Of a stretch of 10,020 nucleotides of DNA, positions 1 through 6,394 are shown piece after piece (positions within the stretch are counted from its first letter, which is position 1; every line of letters starts with the position of its first letter). The DNA is from Archaeoglobaceae archaeon (GTDB lineage Archaea; Halobacteriota; Archaeoglobi; Archaeoglobales; JdFR-42). A program made the position numbers and the translations under genes. Below the pieces are notes generated by a model. The model worked only from the letters and a program-made list of their open reading frames with translations. It was not told where the DNA came from and ran no database searches. The DNA lies in contig WAJW01000164.1 of NCBI GenBank assembly GCA_015523685.1, forward strand, positions 1 through 10,020, read 5' to 3'.

Positions 1-943
1 CCGTGTACGTGCCATCCTCTTCACTTCCAAATCCTGTTACAGAAACGACCGCATCTGGAGGAGCGACCGTGAGGGTTCCATTTCCTCTCACCACGACTAT
101 GGCACTGCCCGTGATCTCTGCTATTCCATCACCAGCCGCCCAGACCTCACCTGTTTTATTTCCGTAGAATACATGTCCAGTTCTTATATTTTTGAGAATG
201 CCTATTATCTTCCTGACATCGCCGAAAGCCTGTTTCAGATACCCCATCGCATCTCTCACAGCTTTCTGTCCCTCTTTCATTGCTTCAGGTGATCCATCTT
301 TGAATTTTTCCTTTGCAATGTCGAGCTTTTCCCTTGCCAGATCCAAATTACTGCTGTAATCCTCCAGCAGAGCCGAGAGGGCTGAGGTGTCATATCCACT
401 CTCATTCAGAGCCTCTATCTTTTCCTCAATTCTCAATTCAACCTGCTCTGCCTTTTCAACCACCGCATTGAGTTTTGCAACAACGATCTGGCCTACCATT
501 CCCCTGATACCATTGCGTATTTCAATCCAGAGATTTCTGAGATCCTTTGAAACATCTCTCAACTCCTCAATTGTTTCAGCATCATTCACTCTGGTCCTCA
601 TCTCATCCAGCCTGTCCCTGTAATCATCGATCTTGCTCAGAAGTTCATCCCTTGTTTCATTGTCTATTGCCATATTATTGATTCTTCTTTCAAGAACGTT
701 GAGCCAGTTTTCCACAACATCAATTCCCTTCAGCAAAAAGTTCTTCGCCATTGTCTCATTTACAGCCTTTCCCCTTGCTTTCTGGTATTTCTCTCTCACC
801 TCATTGTACTTCGCCATTGCATTTTCATATTTCTCTCTGGCGCCGTCCATCCTGGCCTTAAACTTCCCCCCCGGAACAGCTCCCACAGTGGAGGACATCA
901 CCAGGAGGACAACAAGGCTCATTCCCAACCATTTCATTTTCAT
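1..943 (-). CDS. Secreted coiled-coil-rich protein of unknown function (partial, C-terminus outside window)
   Basis: The reading frame is open from the ATG at 943 to the left edge, giving 314 codons without a stop. Residues 1-22 form a classical signal peptide: Lys residues at 2 and 4, a hydrophobic core rich in Leu, Val and Met, and a small-residue end at Val-Gly-Ala. Residues about 27-230 are rich in Glu, Lys, Arg and Ala and have no Pro-rich breaks, as expected of long amphipathic helices or coiled coil. From about residue 255 the composition changes to Gly, Val, Ile and Thr with alternating hydrophobics, which suggests a beta-strand domain continuing past the edge. There are no cysteines and no internal membrane segment in the visible part. 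A GGTGATC ribosome site lies four bases before the ATG. I do not recognise the family. A cell-surface or extracellular structural role is inference from the signal peptide and helical composition. Confidence 0.82.
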   Translation of the reverse strand, partial: MKMKWLGMSLVVLLVMSSTVGAVPGGKFKARMDGAREKYENAMAKYNEVREKYQKARGKAVNETMAKNFLLKGIDVVENWLNVLERRINNMAIDNETRDELLSKIDDYRDRLDEMRTRVNDAETIEELRDVSKDLRNLWIEIRNGIRGMVGQIVVAKLNAVVEKAEQVELRIEEKIEALNESGYDTSALSALLEDYSSNLDLAREKLDIAKEKFKDGSPEAMKEGQKAVRDAMGYLKQAFGDVRKIIGILKNIRTGHVFYGNKTGEVWAAGDGIAEITGSAIVVVRGNGTLTVAPPDAVVSVTGFGSEEDGTYT

Positions 944-974
944 TTCGATCACCACTTTAAACTTTGAATTTAAA

Positions 975-984
975 AAATATAACC
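975..984 (-). promoter_or_regulatory. Probable TATA box of the secreted-protein gene
   Basis: On the minus strand the sequence GGTTATATTT is centred about 35 bases before the ATG at 943. Transcription would begin near 953, leaving about 10 leader bases that carry the GGTGATC ribosome site (953-947). A second AT-rich candidate at 969-974 would remove that ribosome site and is less likely. Confidence 0.4.
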
Positions 985-1106
985 AAACTTTCCATCGGTA
1001 AATTTAAAATCCGTTTAAATACGAGAAAATGCTTTAAAAAACTTTATAAGGCTTTATCTAACATTACAGGTCATGGTCCTCCTTTTTTGCATTTCGTAGA
1101 GAAGAA

Positions 1107-1116
1107 CTTTATATAC
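1107..1116 (+). promoter_or_regulatory. TATA box of the DUF2111 gene
   Basis: CTTTATATAC is a close match to the archaeal TATA consensus, and a purine-rich stretch (GAGAAGAA) precedes it as a possible BRE. Its centre predicts transcription starting near 1137, so the leader is about 15 bases and contains the GGGGAG ribosome site at 1141-1146. Confidence 0.65.
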
Positions 1117-1151
1117 CTCCTTGAGAAAACTGAAATCAGAGGGGAGAGTTT

Positions 1152-1529
1152 ATGAGAGAGAGGGAGGCCATGTTAAAGATTCATCAGATCATCCACTCAT
1201 ATCTCGGCCTGCCATTCCACGAGGACATGAGCTCCTACGACATGATTCCCTTTGCCCTTGCGGTTCATGAAATAGTCAACAGATACCCCGTGACGATGAG
1301 GAGCAGAAACAGGAGAGGTGTCAGGATAGAGGATGGAAAGGTCGTGGATAATGATTACACAGGGCCTGTCCTGGAGGAGGTTCTCAGAACGAACCGGGTT
1401 ATAAGAACTGTGCCGGAATCAGGGGCATACAGGGGAACACCGGTGGTCGTGGCACCTATAAGGAACGAGAAGGGGGAGGCTGTTGCTGCAATAGGAGTCG
1501 TGGATCTCGGAAAGATTCTGAGAGGCTAA
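1152..1529 (+). CDS. DUF2111 domain protein
   Basis: This 125-residue soluble protein resembles the DUF2111 family known mainly from methanogens and relatives; I recognise it from memory of the pattern, not from a search. Visible blocks are ALAVHEIVNRYPVT (residues 35-48), RSRNRRGVRIEDGKV (50-64), DYTGPVLEEVLRT (68-80) and AAIGVVDLG (112-120). The last part resembles the closing strand of a small ligand-binding or GAF/roadblock-like fold, but that is only an impression. No catalytic signature, cysteine pair or membrane segment is present. The ATG at 1152 has GGGGAG five bases upstream; an in-frame ATG at 1170 has a GGGAGG only two bases before it, so 1152 is preferred. The stop codon overlaps that of the convergent RdfA-like gene. 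The function of the family is unknown to me. Confidence 0.75.
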   Translation: MREREAMLKIHQIIHSYLGLPFHEDMSSYDMIPFALAVHEIVNRYPVTMRSRNRRGVRIEDGKVVDNDYTGPVLEEVLRTNRVIRTVPESGAYRGTPVVVAPIRNEKGEAVAAIGVVDLGKILRG

Positions 1530-2101
1530 TAATGGCAATCAGAATTTTCTGGATTGATGCTATCTAGAGAGATTTCCTTTCCACATCTCTCACATAACAG
1601 AACTGTCTTGAGTCTCATGTGCTCGCCGATCAGCCCTTTTTCTTTCAGCCTTTCAATCTCCCTCCTTATTATCTTAAGACCGTAATCGATTCCCGTTTTT
1701 CTTCTTGAGAAGTACTCTTCATCCCCTGATCTTCTGAACTTTGATCTTATACCGAGACACTCAACAACATGATTTCTCAGGGTGGTGTGGGAGATGAACT
1801 CCCTCTTCACCCTTGAAAAAGGAAGGCCGTGTTTTGAGAGAAACTTCATGAGTTCGTTGTGGGCCACATCACTTATGTTCCTGTGCTTTCTTTCGTAAGA
1901 GATTATGCTGTATGCCAGCTCCACCTCCTCGGGAGGGGGTAACTGACCCTCCTCTTCAAGAAGATGCTCGAATATCCTGCGATTCACCACATCCTCTACC
2001 ACACTTCTGTAACCCTTCACCTTAAGCGAGCTGAGTATTTCAGAGTTTAAATCAGAAAGGCTTTCAGAGCTTTCAATCAACCTGCAGAGCTTGCACGCCA
2101 T
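1526..2101 (-). CDS. RdfA-like protein (haloarchaeal rod-determining factor family)
   Basis: The 191-residue product shows the layout I associate with haloarchaeal RdfA, a cell-shape factor of Haloferax. An N-terminal CKLCRLIE block (residues 3-10) precedes a helix-turn-helix-like segment ending VVNRRIFEHLL (38-48). The hallmark FISHTTLRNHVVECLG follows at 102-117, then a basic helical stretch (140-157) and a terminal CxxC (Cys170, Cys173) with Cys189. The FxSHxTxxxHL-type motif and the late CxxC are the strongest matches. Two further cysteines at 3 and 6 could complete a zinc site. The ATG at 2101 is preferred over an upstream TTG at 2104: a TTTTATA box lies about 27 bases before it and no ribosome site exists, so the transcript is probably leaderless. 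RdfA is described from haloarchaea; a role in shape here is not established. A different DNA- or zinc-binding regulator is the main alternative. Confidence 0.6.
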   Translation of the reverse strand: MACKLCRLIESSESLSDLNSEILSSLKVKGYRSVVEDVVNRRIFEHLLEEEGQLPPPEEVELAYSIISYERKHRNISDVAHNELMKFLSKHGLPFSRVKREFISHTTLRNHVVECLGIRSKFRRSGDEEYFSRRKTGIDYGLKIIRREIERLKEKGLIGEHMRLKTVLLCERCGKEISLDSINPENSDCHY

Positions 2102-2123
2102 CAATTTTACTTTTTATATACAT

Positions 2124-2131
2124 GTATAAAA
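2124..2131 (-). promoter_or_regulatory. TATA box of the RdfA-like gene (leaderless)
   Basis: On the minus strand TTTTATAC is centred about 27 bases before the ATG at 2101, so transcription is expected at or beside the start codon. The site lies in the 41-base gap after the acyl-CoA ligase stop at 2143, which suggests the RdfA-like gene can be expressed apart from the ligase. A second TATA-like run at 2111-2120 is too close to the start to serve it. Confidence 0.45.
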
Positions 2132-2142
2132 CCATTGTGGAT

Positions 2143-3837
2143 TCAGGACTCTTCCCTCAGAGCCCTCCTGAGGATCTTCCCCACAGCAGTTTTTGGAAGC
2201 TCTTCCCTGAACTCAACAAGTCTTGGAGCCTTGTAAACAGCTATTCTCTCCCTGCAGAACTCTATTATTTCCCTCTCATTTACCCTGCCCCTGTATTCTG
2301 GTTTCAGAACAACGAAAGCCTTTACGGTCTCGCCTCTGTACTCATCCGGAACACCAACAACCGCAGCCTCAAGTATCGCCGGATGTTCGTAGAGAACCTC
2401 CTCAACTTCCCTGGGATAGACATTGTAACCTCCTACGATTATCAGATCCTTCTTTCTGTCAACGATATAGAAATATCCATCCTCATCCATCTTTGCCATA
2501 TCTCCAGTGAGAAGCCATCCATTTATAAGAACCCTCTCCGTTTCCTCTTCAGCTCCGAGATAACCCTTCATCACCTGTGGCCCTTTAACCGCAATCTCTC
2601 CGATCTCCCCGGGAGACAGAACAATCCCCTTATCATCCACCACCACTGCGAGAGTGTTCGGAAAAGGTATACCTATGCTTCCCTCCTTGTTCAGACCATT
2701 GAAGGGGTTTGCATGAGTTACAGGAGAGGTTTCACTCAATCCATACCCCTCAATCATTTTTGCACCGGTTACTGCCTCAAATTTCCTCTTCAGCTCAACC
2801 GGAAGAGGTGCAGCACCGCTTATGCATGCCCTGACCGTGCCAAGGGAGTATTTTTTTACATCCGGATGATTCACCACTGCATTGAAAAGAGTTGGCACAC
2901 CACAGAAGATCGTTATGCCGTGCTTTTCAATGGCCTTCATTATCCTCTTTATGTCTCTGGGATCGGGAAACAGGACTATCTTGGCGGAAAGATATATGGG
3001 GGCATTCATGCTGGTGGTCATACCGAAAACATGGAAGAAGGGAAGAACTCCCGCGAAGACCTCCCTGTCACTTTTCTCCGGAAGCCATTCCACAACCTGA
3101 ATGGCATTTGCAACGAGATTGTAATGGGTGAGCATGACAGCCTTTGGAACTCCGGTTGTCCCGCCCGTGTACTGAAGGACGGCAACGTCCTCTTTTGGAT
3201 TAATACTAACCTCGGAGAATTTTTCTGAGTAATTGATGACATCCCTCCAGTAAATAACTTCCTTCCTGTTTTCAACCTTTACCTTTTCCTTTTTGAATCT
3301 GTAAAGGTGGTTGAGAGGGAATGGAAGGAAATCCTCGATCCTGCATATTACTGCTCTTTCAATCATGCCCTGATCGACGAGCCCCTTTATGGCTGGATAT
3401 GCAAATTCGATAAAGAAACCCGTTCTTGCTCCACTGTTCTCAAGTATGTGTCTCATCTCTCGCTCAGTGTAAAGAGGACTGGACTGAACAACAACGCCAC
3501 CTGCCTTAAGTATTCCATAATACGCTATGATGTAATGAGGCGTATTTGGAAGCATCAGAACAACACCATCCTGTTTTTCCACACCCTGATTCTGCAGATA
3601 GCCAGCAATCCTGGTGGATAACTCATCCACTTCCCTATAGGTTAAGGTCTTCCCGTAAAAATCACACAGAATATTATCCGGGTTTCTCTCAGCAGAATCT
3701 TCAAGAAGTCCATTTAAAGGTATCTCCGGTATATCAACATTCTCCCTGACATGAGGGTCATAAAACTTCAGCCAGACCCTTTCTATTTCCTTTCCGTCAA
3801 CCTCAGAGATGTTTTTTCCTTCAATGCCCAGAACCAT
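2143..3837 (-). CDS. Long- or medium-chain acyl-CoA ligase (AMP-forming, FadD-like)
   Basis: This 564-residue member of the ANL adenylating superfamily activates a carboxylic acid with ATP and CoA to acyl-CoA and AMP. All core motifs are present. The P-loop YTGGTTGVPK is at 223-232, the adenine/acyl motif EGYGLSETSPV at 363-373, TGD at 444-446, the hinge DRKKDLIIVGGYNVYP at 460-475, and the adenylation lysine in PKTAVGKILRR (Lys554). Length fits the FadD group, and no signal peptide or transmembrane segment is evident, so it should be cytosolic or membrane-associated. The neighbours are beta-oxidation genes read in the same direction, which makes a fatty acid the likely substrate; chain length cannot be read from sequence, and aryl or branched acids are possible. 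The ATG at 3837 has no ribosome site. The gene follows the fusion dehydrogenase after 78 bases that hold a T-tract and a TATA box, so it probably has its own promoter. Confidence 0.9.
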   Translation of the reverse strand: MVLGIEGKNISEVDGKEIERVWLKFYDPHVRENVDIPEIPLNGLLEDSAERNPDNILCDFYGKTLTYREVDELSTRIAGYLQNQGVEKQDGVVLMLPNTPHYIIAYYGILKAGGVVVQSSPLYTEREMRHILENSGARTGFFIEFAYPAIKGLVDQGMIERAVICRIEDFLPFPLNHLYRFKKEKVKVENRKEVIYWRDVINYSEKFSEVSINPKEDVAVLQYTGGTTGVPKAVMLTHYNLVANAIQVVEWLPEKSDREVFAGVLPFFHVFGMTTSMNAPIYLSAKIVLFPDPRDIKRIMKAIEKHGITIFCGVPTLFNAVVNHPDVKKYSLGTVRACISGAAPLPVELKRKFEAVTGAKMIEGYGLSETSPVTHANPFNGLNKEGSIGIPFPNTLAVVVDDKGIVLSPGEIGEIAVKGPQVMKGYLGAEEETERVLINGWLLTGDMAKMDEDGYFYIVDRKKDLIIVGGYNVYPREVEEVLYEHPAILEAAVVGVPDEYRGETVKAFVVLKPEYRGRVNEREIIEFCRERIAVYKAPRLVEFREELPKTAVGKILRRALREES

Positions 3838-3894
3838 AATAATAAATTGTTCTGGTTTCTTAAAAACCTTTTCAGTTTACTTCTGTAACAACAA

Positions 3895-3904
3895 TTTATA
3901 TAAA
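3895..3904 (-). promoter_or_regulatory. Candidate TATA box of the acyl-CoA ligase gene
   Basis: The perfectly palindromic TTTATATAAA lies about 60 bases before the ligase ATG and predicts a leader near 36 bases. A weaker candidate, GTTTTTAAG at 3867-3859, is centred 26 bases before the ATG and would give a leaderless message. Either fits, and sequence alone does not choose between them. Confidence 0.4.
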
Positions 3905-3912
3905 TAAAAAAT
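3902..3912 (-). terminator. T-tract terminator after the thiolase-DUF35-dehydrogenase unit
   Basis: Immediately after the stop codon at 3916 the minus strand carries six T residues, then ATTTA. Archaeal termination relies on such oligo-T tracts without needing a hairpin, and none is seen. The tract runs into the TATA box proposed for the ligase gene. Confidence 0.4.
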
Positions 3913-3915
3913 ATT

Positions 3916-5874
3916 TTATTTTCCCTTAAACTCCGGTTTTCTCTTCCCGATAAACGCCTGAATCCCTTCGACCACGTCTTCTGTTGAGCTGACTATCCCC
4001 AGATATGCTGATTCCAGCGCCTGTCCAATTTCCACCGGCAGTTCATAACCGTTGTTGATGGCGAATTTTACAAGTCTGAGGGCTATGGGAGGTAGTTCGG
4101 CAAGCTGTCTGGCAAGACTCATAACCTCATTCCAGAATTTATCCTCATCAACAGCTTTGTTAACAAGTCCTATGCTCTCTGCTTCCTCGGCATTCAGCCT
4201 CTTTGCCAGCATTATCAGTTCCTTGGCTTTTGCCATACCCACGATCTTCGCCATCCTCTGGGTTCCGCCCCAGCCGGGAATAAGTCCAAGGGAGAGCTCT
4301 GTCAGACCTATCTGAGCACCCCTTACCATTATCCTGAAATCACATGCAAGAGCAAGTTCGCACCCACCACCGAAAGCATACCCATTGATCGCAGCTATAA
4401 CAGGTTTGGGAAACTTTTCTATGGCTGTGAACGCCTGCTGACCTTTTCCTGCAAATAACATCGATTTATGGCCCTTTCTGAACTCCTCAGGAGAGACGGA
4501 CTGAACATCAAAACCCGCAGAAAATGCCTTCCCCTCTCCTGTTACAACAACCACCCTCACCTCATCGTCCTTTTCAAGATCAGACAGGGCTTTCATGAAC
4601 TCTTCAAGGGTTTCGTGGGTGAAGGTGTTGAGCCTGTGGGGCCTCGATATCACAAGTCTGGCTATTCCGCCATCGAGTTTTTCGACCTTTATATCCTTAT
4701 AACCAATTTTTTCATAACTGTAAAACCCTTCACCTGCCTTTTTTCCAGTTTTTCCCTCTGAAACAAGTTTTTTCAGATATTTTGAAGGTTTAAGAATCTC
4801 GAATCCTTTCTCTCTGTATATCTCTTCCGTCTTTTCCAGAATCACATCAAGCCCGATTTTATCCGCCAGCTCACATATTCCCTCTGGAACATTGGTACCC
4901 ATCTTCATGGCGGTATCTATATCCTCCGCATCTGCAACATCCATTTCAACAAGCCACCCTGCAATATTTGCCATTGGAGCTATCAGCCTCAGACCATCGT
5001 ATTTTCCCGCGAGATTTTCAGGAATTCTGGGTCTGCCGGTTCTCCAGTCATAGAAACCTCTGGCGGTTTTCATCCCGAGTTCCTTTGCGTTGAATTTTTC
5101 TTCGAGGAGATCTGATCCGGGCACCTCTTTCCACTGCTTCGATGCATAATAGAGGACATCCAGCCCCACGAAATCCGCCAGCTCTATGGGCCCCATCGGG
5201 AAGTGGTAGGTGTACATCATCGTTGCATCTATCTCCTCTTTTTTTGCCACCCCACTCTCAACGTCCTGAATGGCAAGTATGAGGAATGGCACAAGAATCC
5301 TGTTAACTATAAATCCCGGAACATCCTTTTTCACGACAACAGGAGTCTTTCCGATGCTCTTGACAAACTCAACCGCAGTTTCTATAGCTTCATCTCCCGT
5401 CTTTTCCCCCCTTATCACCTCAACGAGGGCCATTACATGCGGGGGATTGAAGAAGTGCATTCCCAGAAACATTTCAGGCCTGTCTGTTGCTTCCGCTATC
5501 TCGGTTATGCTCAGCCCGGATGTGTTAGTAGCAAGCAGTGCACTGGAGTTGTGCTCACAGACCTCACTGAAAACCTGCTTTTTTATGTCCATAACCTCGG
5601 GAACCGCCTCTATCACGAGATCAGCATCTTTCACGGCCTCCTCAAGGCTTGTTGTATAATGGATCTTCTTCGTTATCTCTCTGAATTTAACCAGACTTAT
5701 TCTGCCTTTATTAACCGCTTTCCTGAGGTTCTTTTCGATCCTCTCCTTTCCCTTTTCCAGAAATTCTTTTTCGATATCTCTCACCCAGACCTCATATCCC
5801 GCCTGTGCGGTCACCTGAGCTATTCCCGAGCCCATAACTCCCGCACCAAGAACAGCAACACGTTTTATCTCCAT
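3916..5874 (-). CDS. 3-hydroxyacyl-CoA dehydrogenase / enoyl-CoA hydratase fusion protein
   Basis: This 652-residue bifunctional enzyme hydrates 2-enoyl-CoA and oxidises the 3-hydroxyacyl-CoA with NAD. The N-terminal Rossmann domain has GAGVMGSG at 10-17. Dehydrogenase residues are Ser119, His140 in GMHFFNPP, Glu152 and Asn191, with spacings close to those of the mammalian enzyme. Two C-terminal helical dehydrogenase domains follow (about 185-280 and 295-388). A crotonase domain fills about 395-652, with oxyanion segments GKAFSAGFD (448-456) and FGGGCE (501-506). The catalytic glutamates are Glu506 and Glu526, 20 residues apart as in crotonase, so both sites look intact. The order, dehydrogenase then hydratase, is that of archaeal fusions such as Msed_0399 of Metallosphaera and is opposite to bacterial FadB. 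The ATG at 5874 has GGTGAT three bases upstream; an open 23-codon extension to 5943 overlaps the DUF35 gene and is unlikely. It lies four bases after DUF35 in one operon. Confidence 0.93.
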   Translation of the reverse strand: MEIKRVAVLGAGVMGSGIAQVTAQAGYEVWVRDIEKEFLEKGKERIEKNLRKAVNKGRISLVKFREITKKIHYTTSLEEAVKDADLVIEAVPEVMDIKKQVFSEVCEHNSSALLATNTSGLSITEIAEATDRPEMFLGMHFFNPPHVMALVEVIRGEKTGDEAIETAVEFVKSIGKTPVVVKKDVPGFIVNRILVPFLILAIQDVESGVAKKEEIDATMMYTYHFPMGPIELADFVGLDVLYYASKQWKEVPGSDLLEEKFNAKELGMKTARGFYDWRTGRPRIPENLAGKYDGLRLIAPMANIAGWLVEMDVADAEDIDTAMKMGTNVPEGICELADKIGLDVILEKTEEIYREKGFEILKPSKYLKKLVSEGKTGKKAGEGFYSYEKIGYKDIKVEKLDGGIARLVISRPHRLNTFTHETLEEFMKALSDLEKDDEVRVVVVTGEGKAFSAGFDVQSVSPEEFRKGHKSMLFAGKGQQAFTAIEKFPKPVIAAINGYAFGGGCELALACDFRIMVRGAQIGLTELSLGLIPGWGGTQRMAKIVGMAKAKELIMLAKRLNAEEAESIGLVNKAVDEDKFWNEVMSLARQLAELPPIALRLVKFAINNGYELPVEIGQALESAYLGIVSSTEDVVEGIQAFIGKRKPEFKGK

Positions 5875-5877
5875 ACA

Positions 5878-5883
5878 ATCACC
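5878..5883 (-). promoter_or_regulatory. Ribosome binding site fixing the start of the fusion dehydrogenase
   Basis: GGTGAT on the minus strand ends three bases before the ATG at 5874 and contains the TGA stop of the DUF35 gene. This points to translational coupling and rules against the longer open frame starting at 5943. Confidence 0.65.
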
Positions 5884-6391
5884 CTTCAACAGGGACGATC
5901 TCATACATGTAATGCCCTTCCTTCTCCCTTCTCTTGATCTCAATCCTCACCCTGTCCCCTATCTTTACCTTCTCCGGGTCACCTCTCAACCATGCGGTTA
6001 TCTTCACACCATCATCGAGCCTGACTATGGCAACCACATAGGGATCATACCTTGCAAATGTTGGAGGTCGGACGAAAACAACAGTTAAGGTCTCAAGTGT
6101 TCCCTCTCTGCCAAGCTCAATCCACTCCATTTCCGATATCATGCAGTTAGGGCAATCCTTCTGAGGTGGAAAAAAGATCTCGCCACATTCAGGGCATCTG
6201 GTTGTTACAAGCTTTCCCTCCCTCATATTTTCGAAAAAAGGAGCTATGTTCTCAATACATATGAGATAGCTCAACGTTAATTCCCTCAGATCCACCCACT
6301 GAAGTGTTCCAAGCTTTTCGTCTATTGTAACAGGAAAACCGTATTCCTTTATATTTTTCTCCCCTGCCTTTCTGTATTCCAAAAAAATCAC
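5879..6391 (-). CDS. DUF35 Zn-ribbon / OB-fold protein, thiolase partner
   Basis: The 170-residue product is a DUF35 protein. Residues 1-55 are an N-terminal extension. A helix (51-60) leads into a rubredoxin-like zinc ribbon with Cys66, Cys69, Cys80 and Cys83 (CPECG and CPNC), followed by an OB-fold at about 95-155. DUF35 proteins are non-catalytic partners of thiolase-like enzymes. They occur in the archaeal acetoacetyl-CoA thiolase/HMG-CoA synthase complex, where the protein links the enzymes, and in steroid side-chain enzymes of actinobacteria. Here the gene sits directly between the thiolase and the fusion dehydrogenase, overlapping the former by four bases (GTGA), so binding to this thiolase is the natural inference. 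The frame opens with GTG at 6391. That GTG lies inside a GAGGTGAT ribosome site, and a TTG at 6382, four bases after that site, may be the real start, giving 167 residues. Confidence 0.85.
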   Translation of the reverse strand: MIFLEYRKAGEKNIKEYGFPVTIDEKLGTLQWVDLRELTLSYLICIENIAPFFENMREGKLVTTRCPECGEIFFPPQKDCPNCMISEMEWIELGREGTLETLTVVFVRPPTFARYDPYVVAIVRLDDGVKITAWLRGDPEKVKIGDRVRIEIKRREKEGHYMYEIVPVEG

Positions 6392-6394
6392 CTC
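6387..6394 (-). promoter_or_regulatory. Ribosome site overlapping the thiolase stop and the annotated DUF35 start
   Basis: GAGGTGAT on the minus strand is nearly the full complement of the 16S rRNA 3' end. It contains both the thiolase TGA (6390-6388) and the GTG start of DUF35 (6391-6389). The TTG at 6382-6380 lies four bases downstream, matching the spacing at other GGTGAT-led genes here. Confidence 0.5.

Larger units (their letters stand above)
944..1151. promoter_or_regulatory. Divergent AT-rich promoter region between secreted protein and DUF2111 gene
   Basis: This 208-base gap separates two divergent genes and holds promoter signals for both. Its secreted-protein side is very AT-rich and contains five copies of the palindromic hexamer TTTAAA, at 956, 969, 1003, 1014 and 1033. 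A further TATA-like ACTTTATAAG lies at 1040-1049. Short open frames across it have no coding character. Confidence 0.6.

Noticed and set aside
387..1001. Two plus-strand open frames, Ser/Leu-rich and seemingly hydrophobic
   Set aside because: They mirror the Glu/Lys-rich secreted-protein frame on the minus strand, which has a signal peptide, ribosome site and promoter. The apparent hydrophobicity is a by-product of reading charged codons in antisense.
964..1155. Small plus-strand open frame (63 codons) in the divergent promoter region
   Set aside because: It spans TATA boxes and AT-rich control DNA, has no ribosome site and shows no protein-like composition.
2122..3228. Long open frame on the plus strand opposite the acyl-CoA ligase (368 codons)
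   Set aside because: It is antisense to a ligase with every family motif in place, its product has no recognisable domain and is rich in Ser, His and Cys as expected of an antisense shadow, and it has no ribosome site.
5203..5937. Plus-strand open frame of 244 codons opposite the fusion dehydrogenase
   Set aside because: It lies fully antisense to the conserved dehydrogenase domain, with no coherent motif or start signal.
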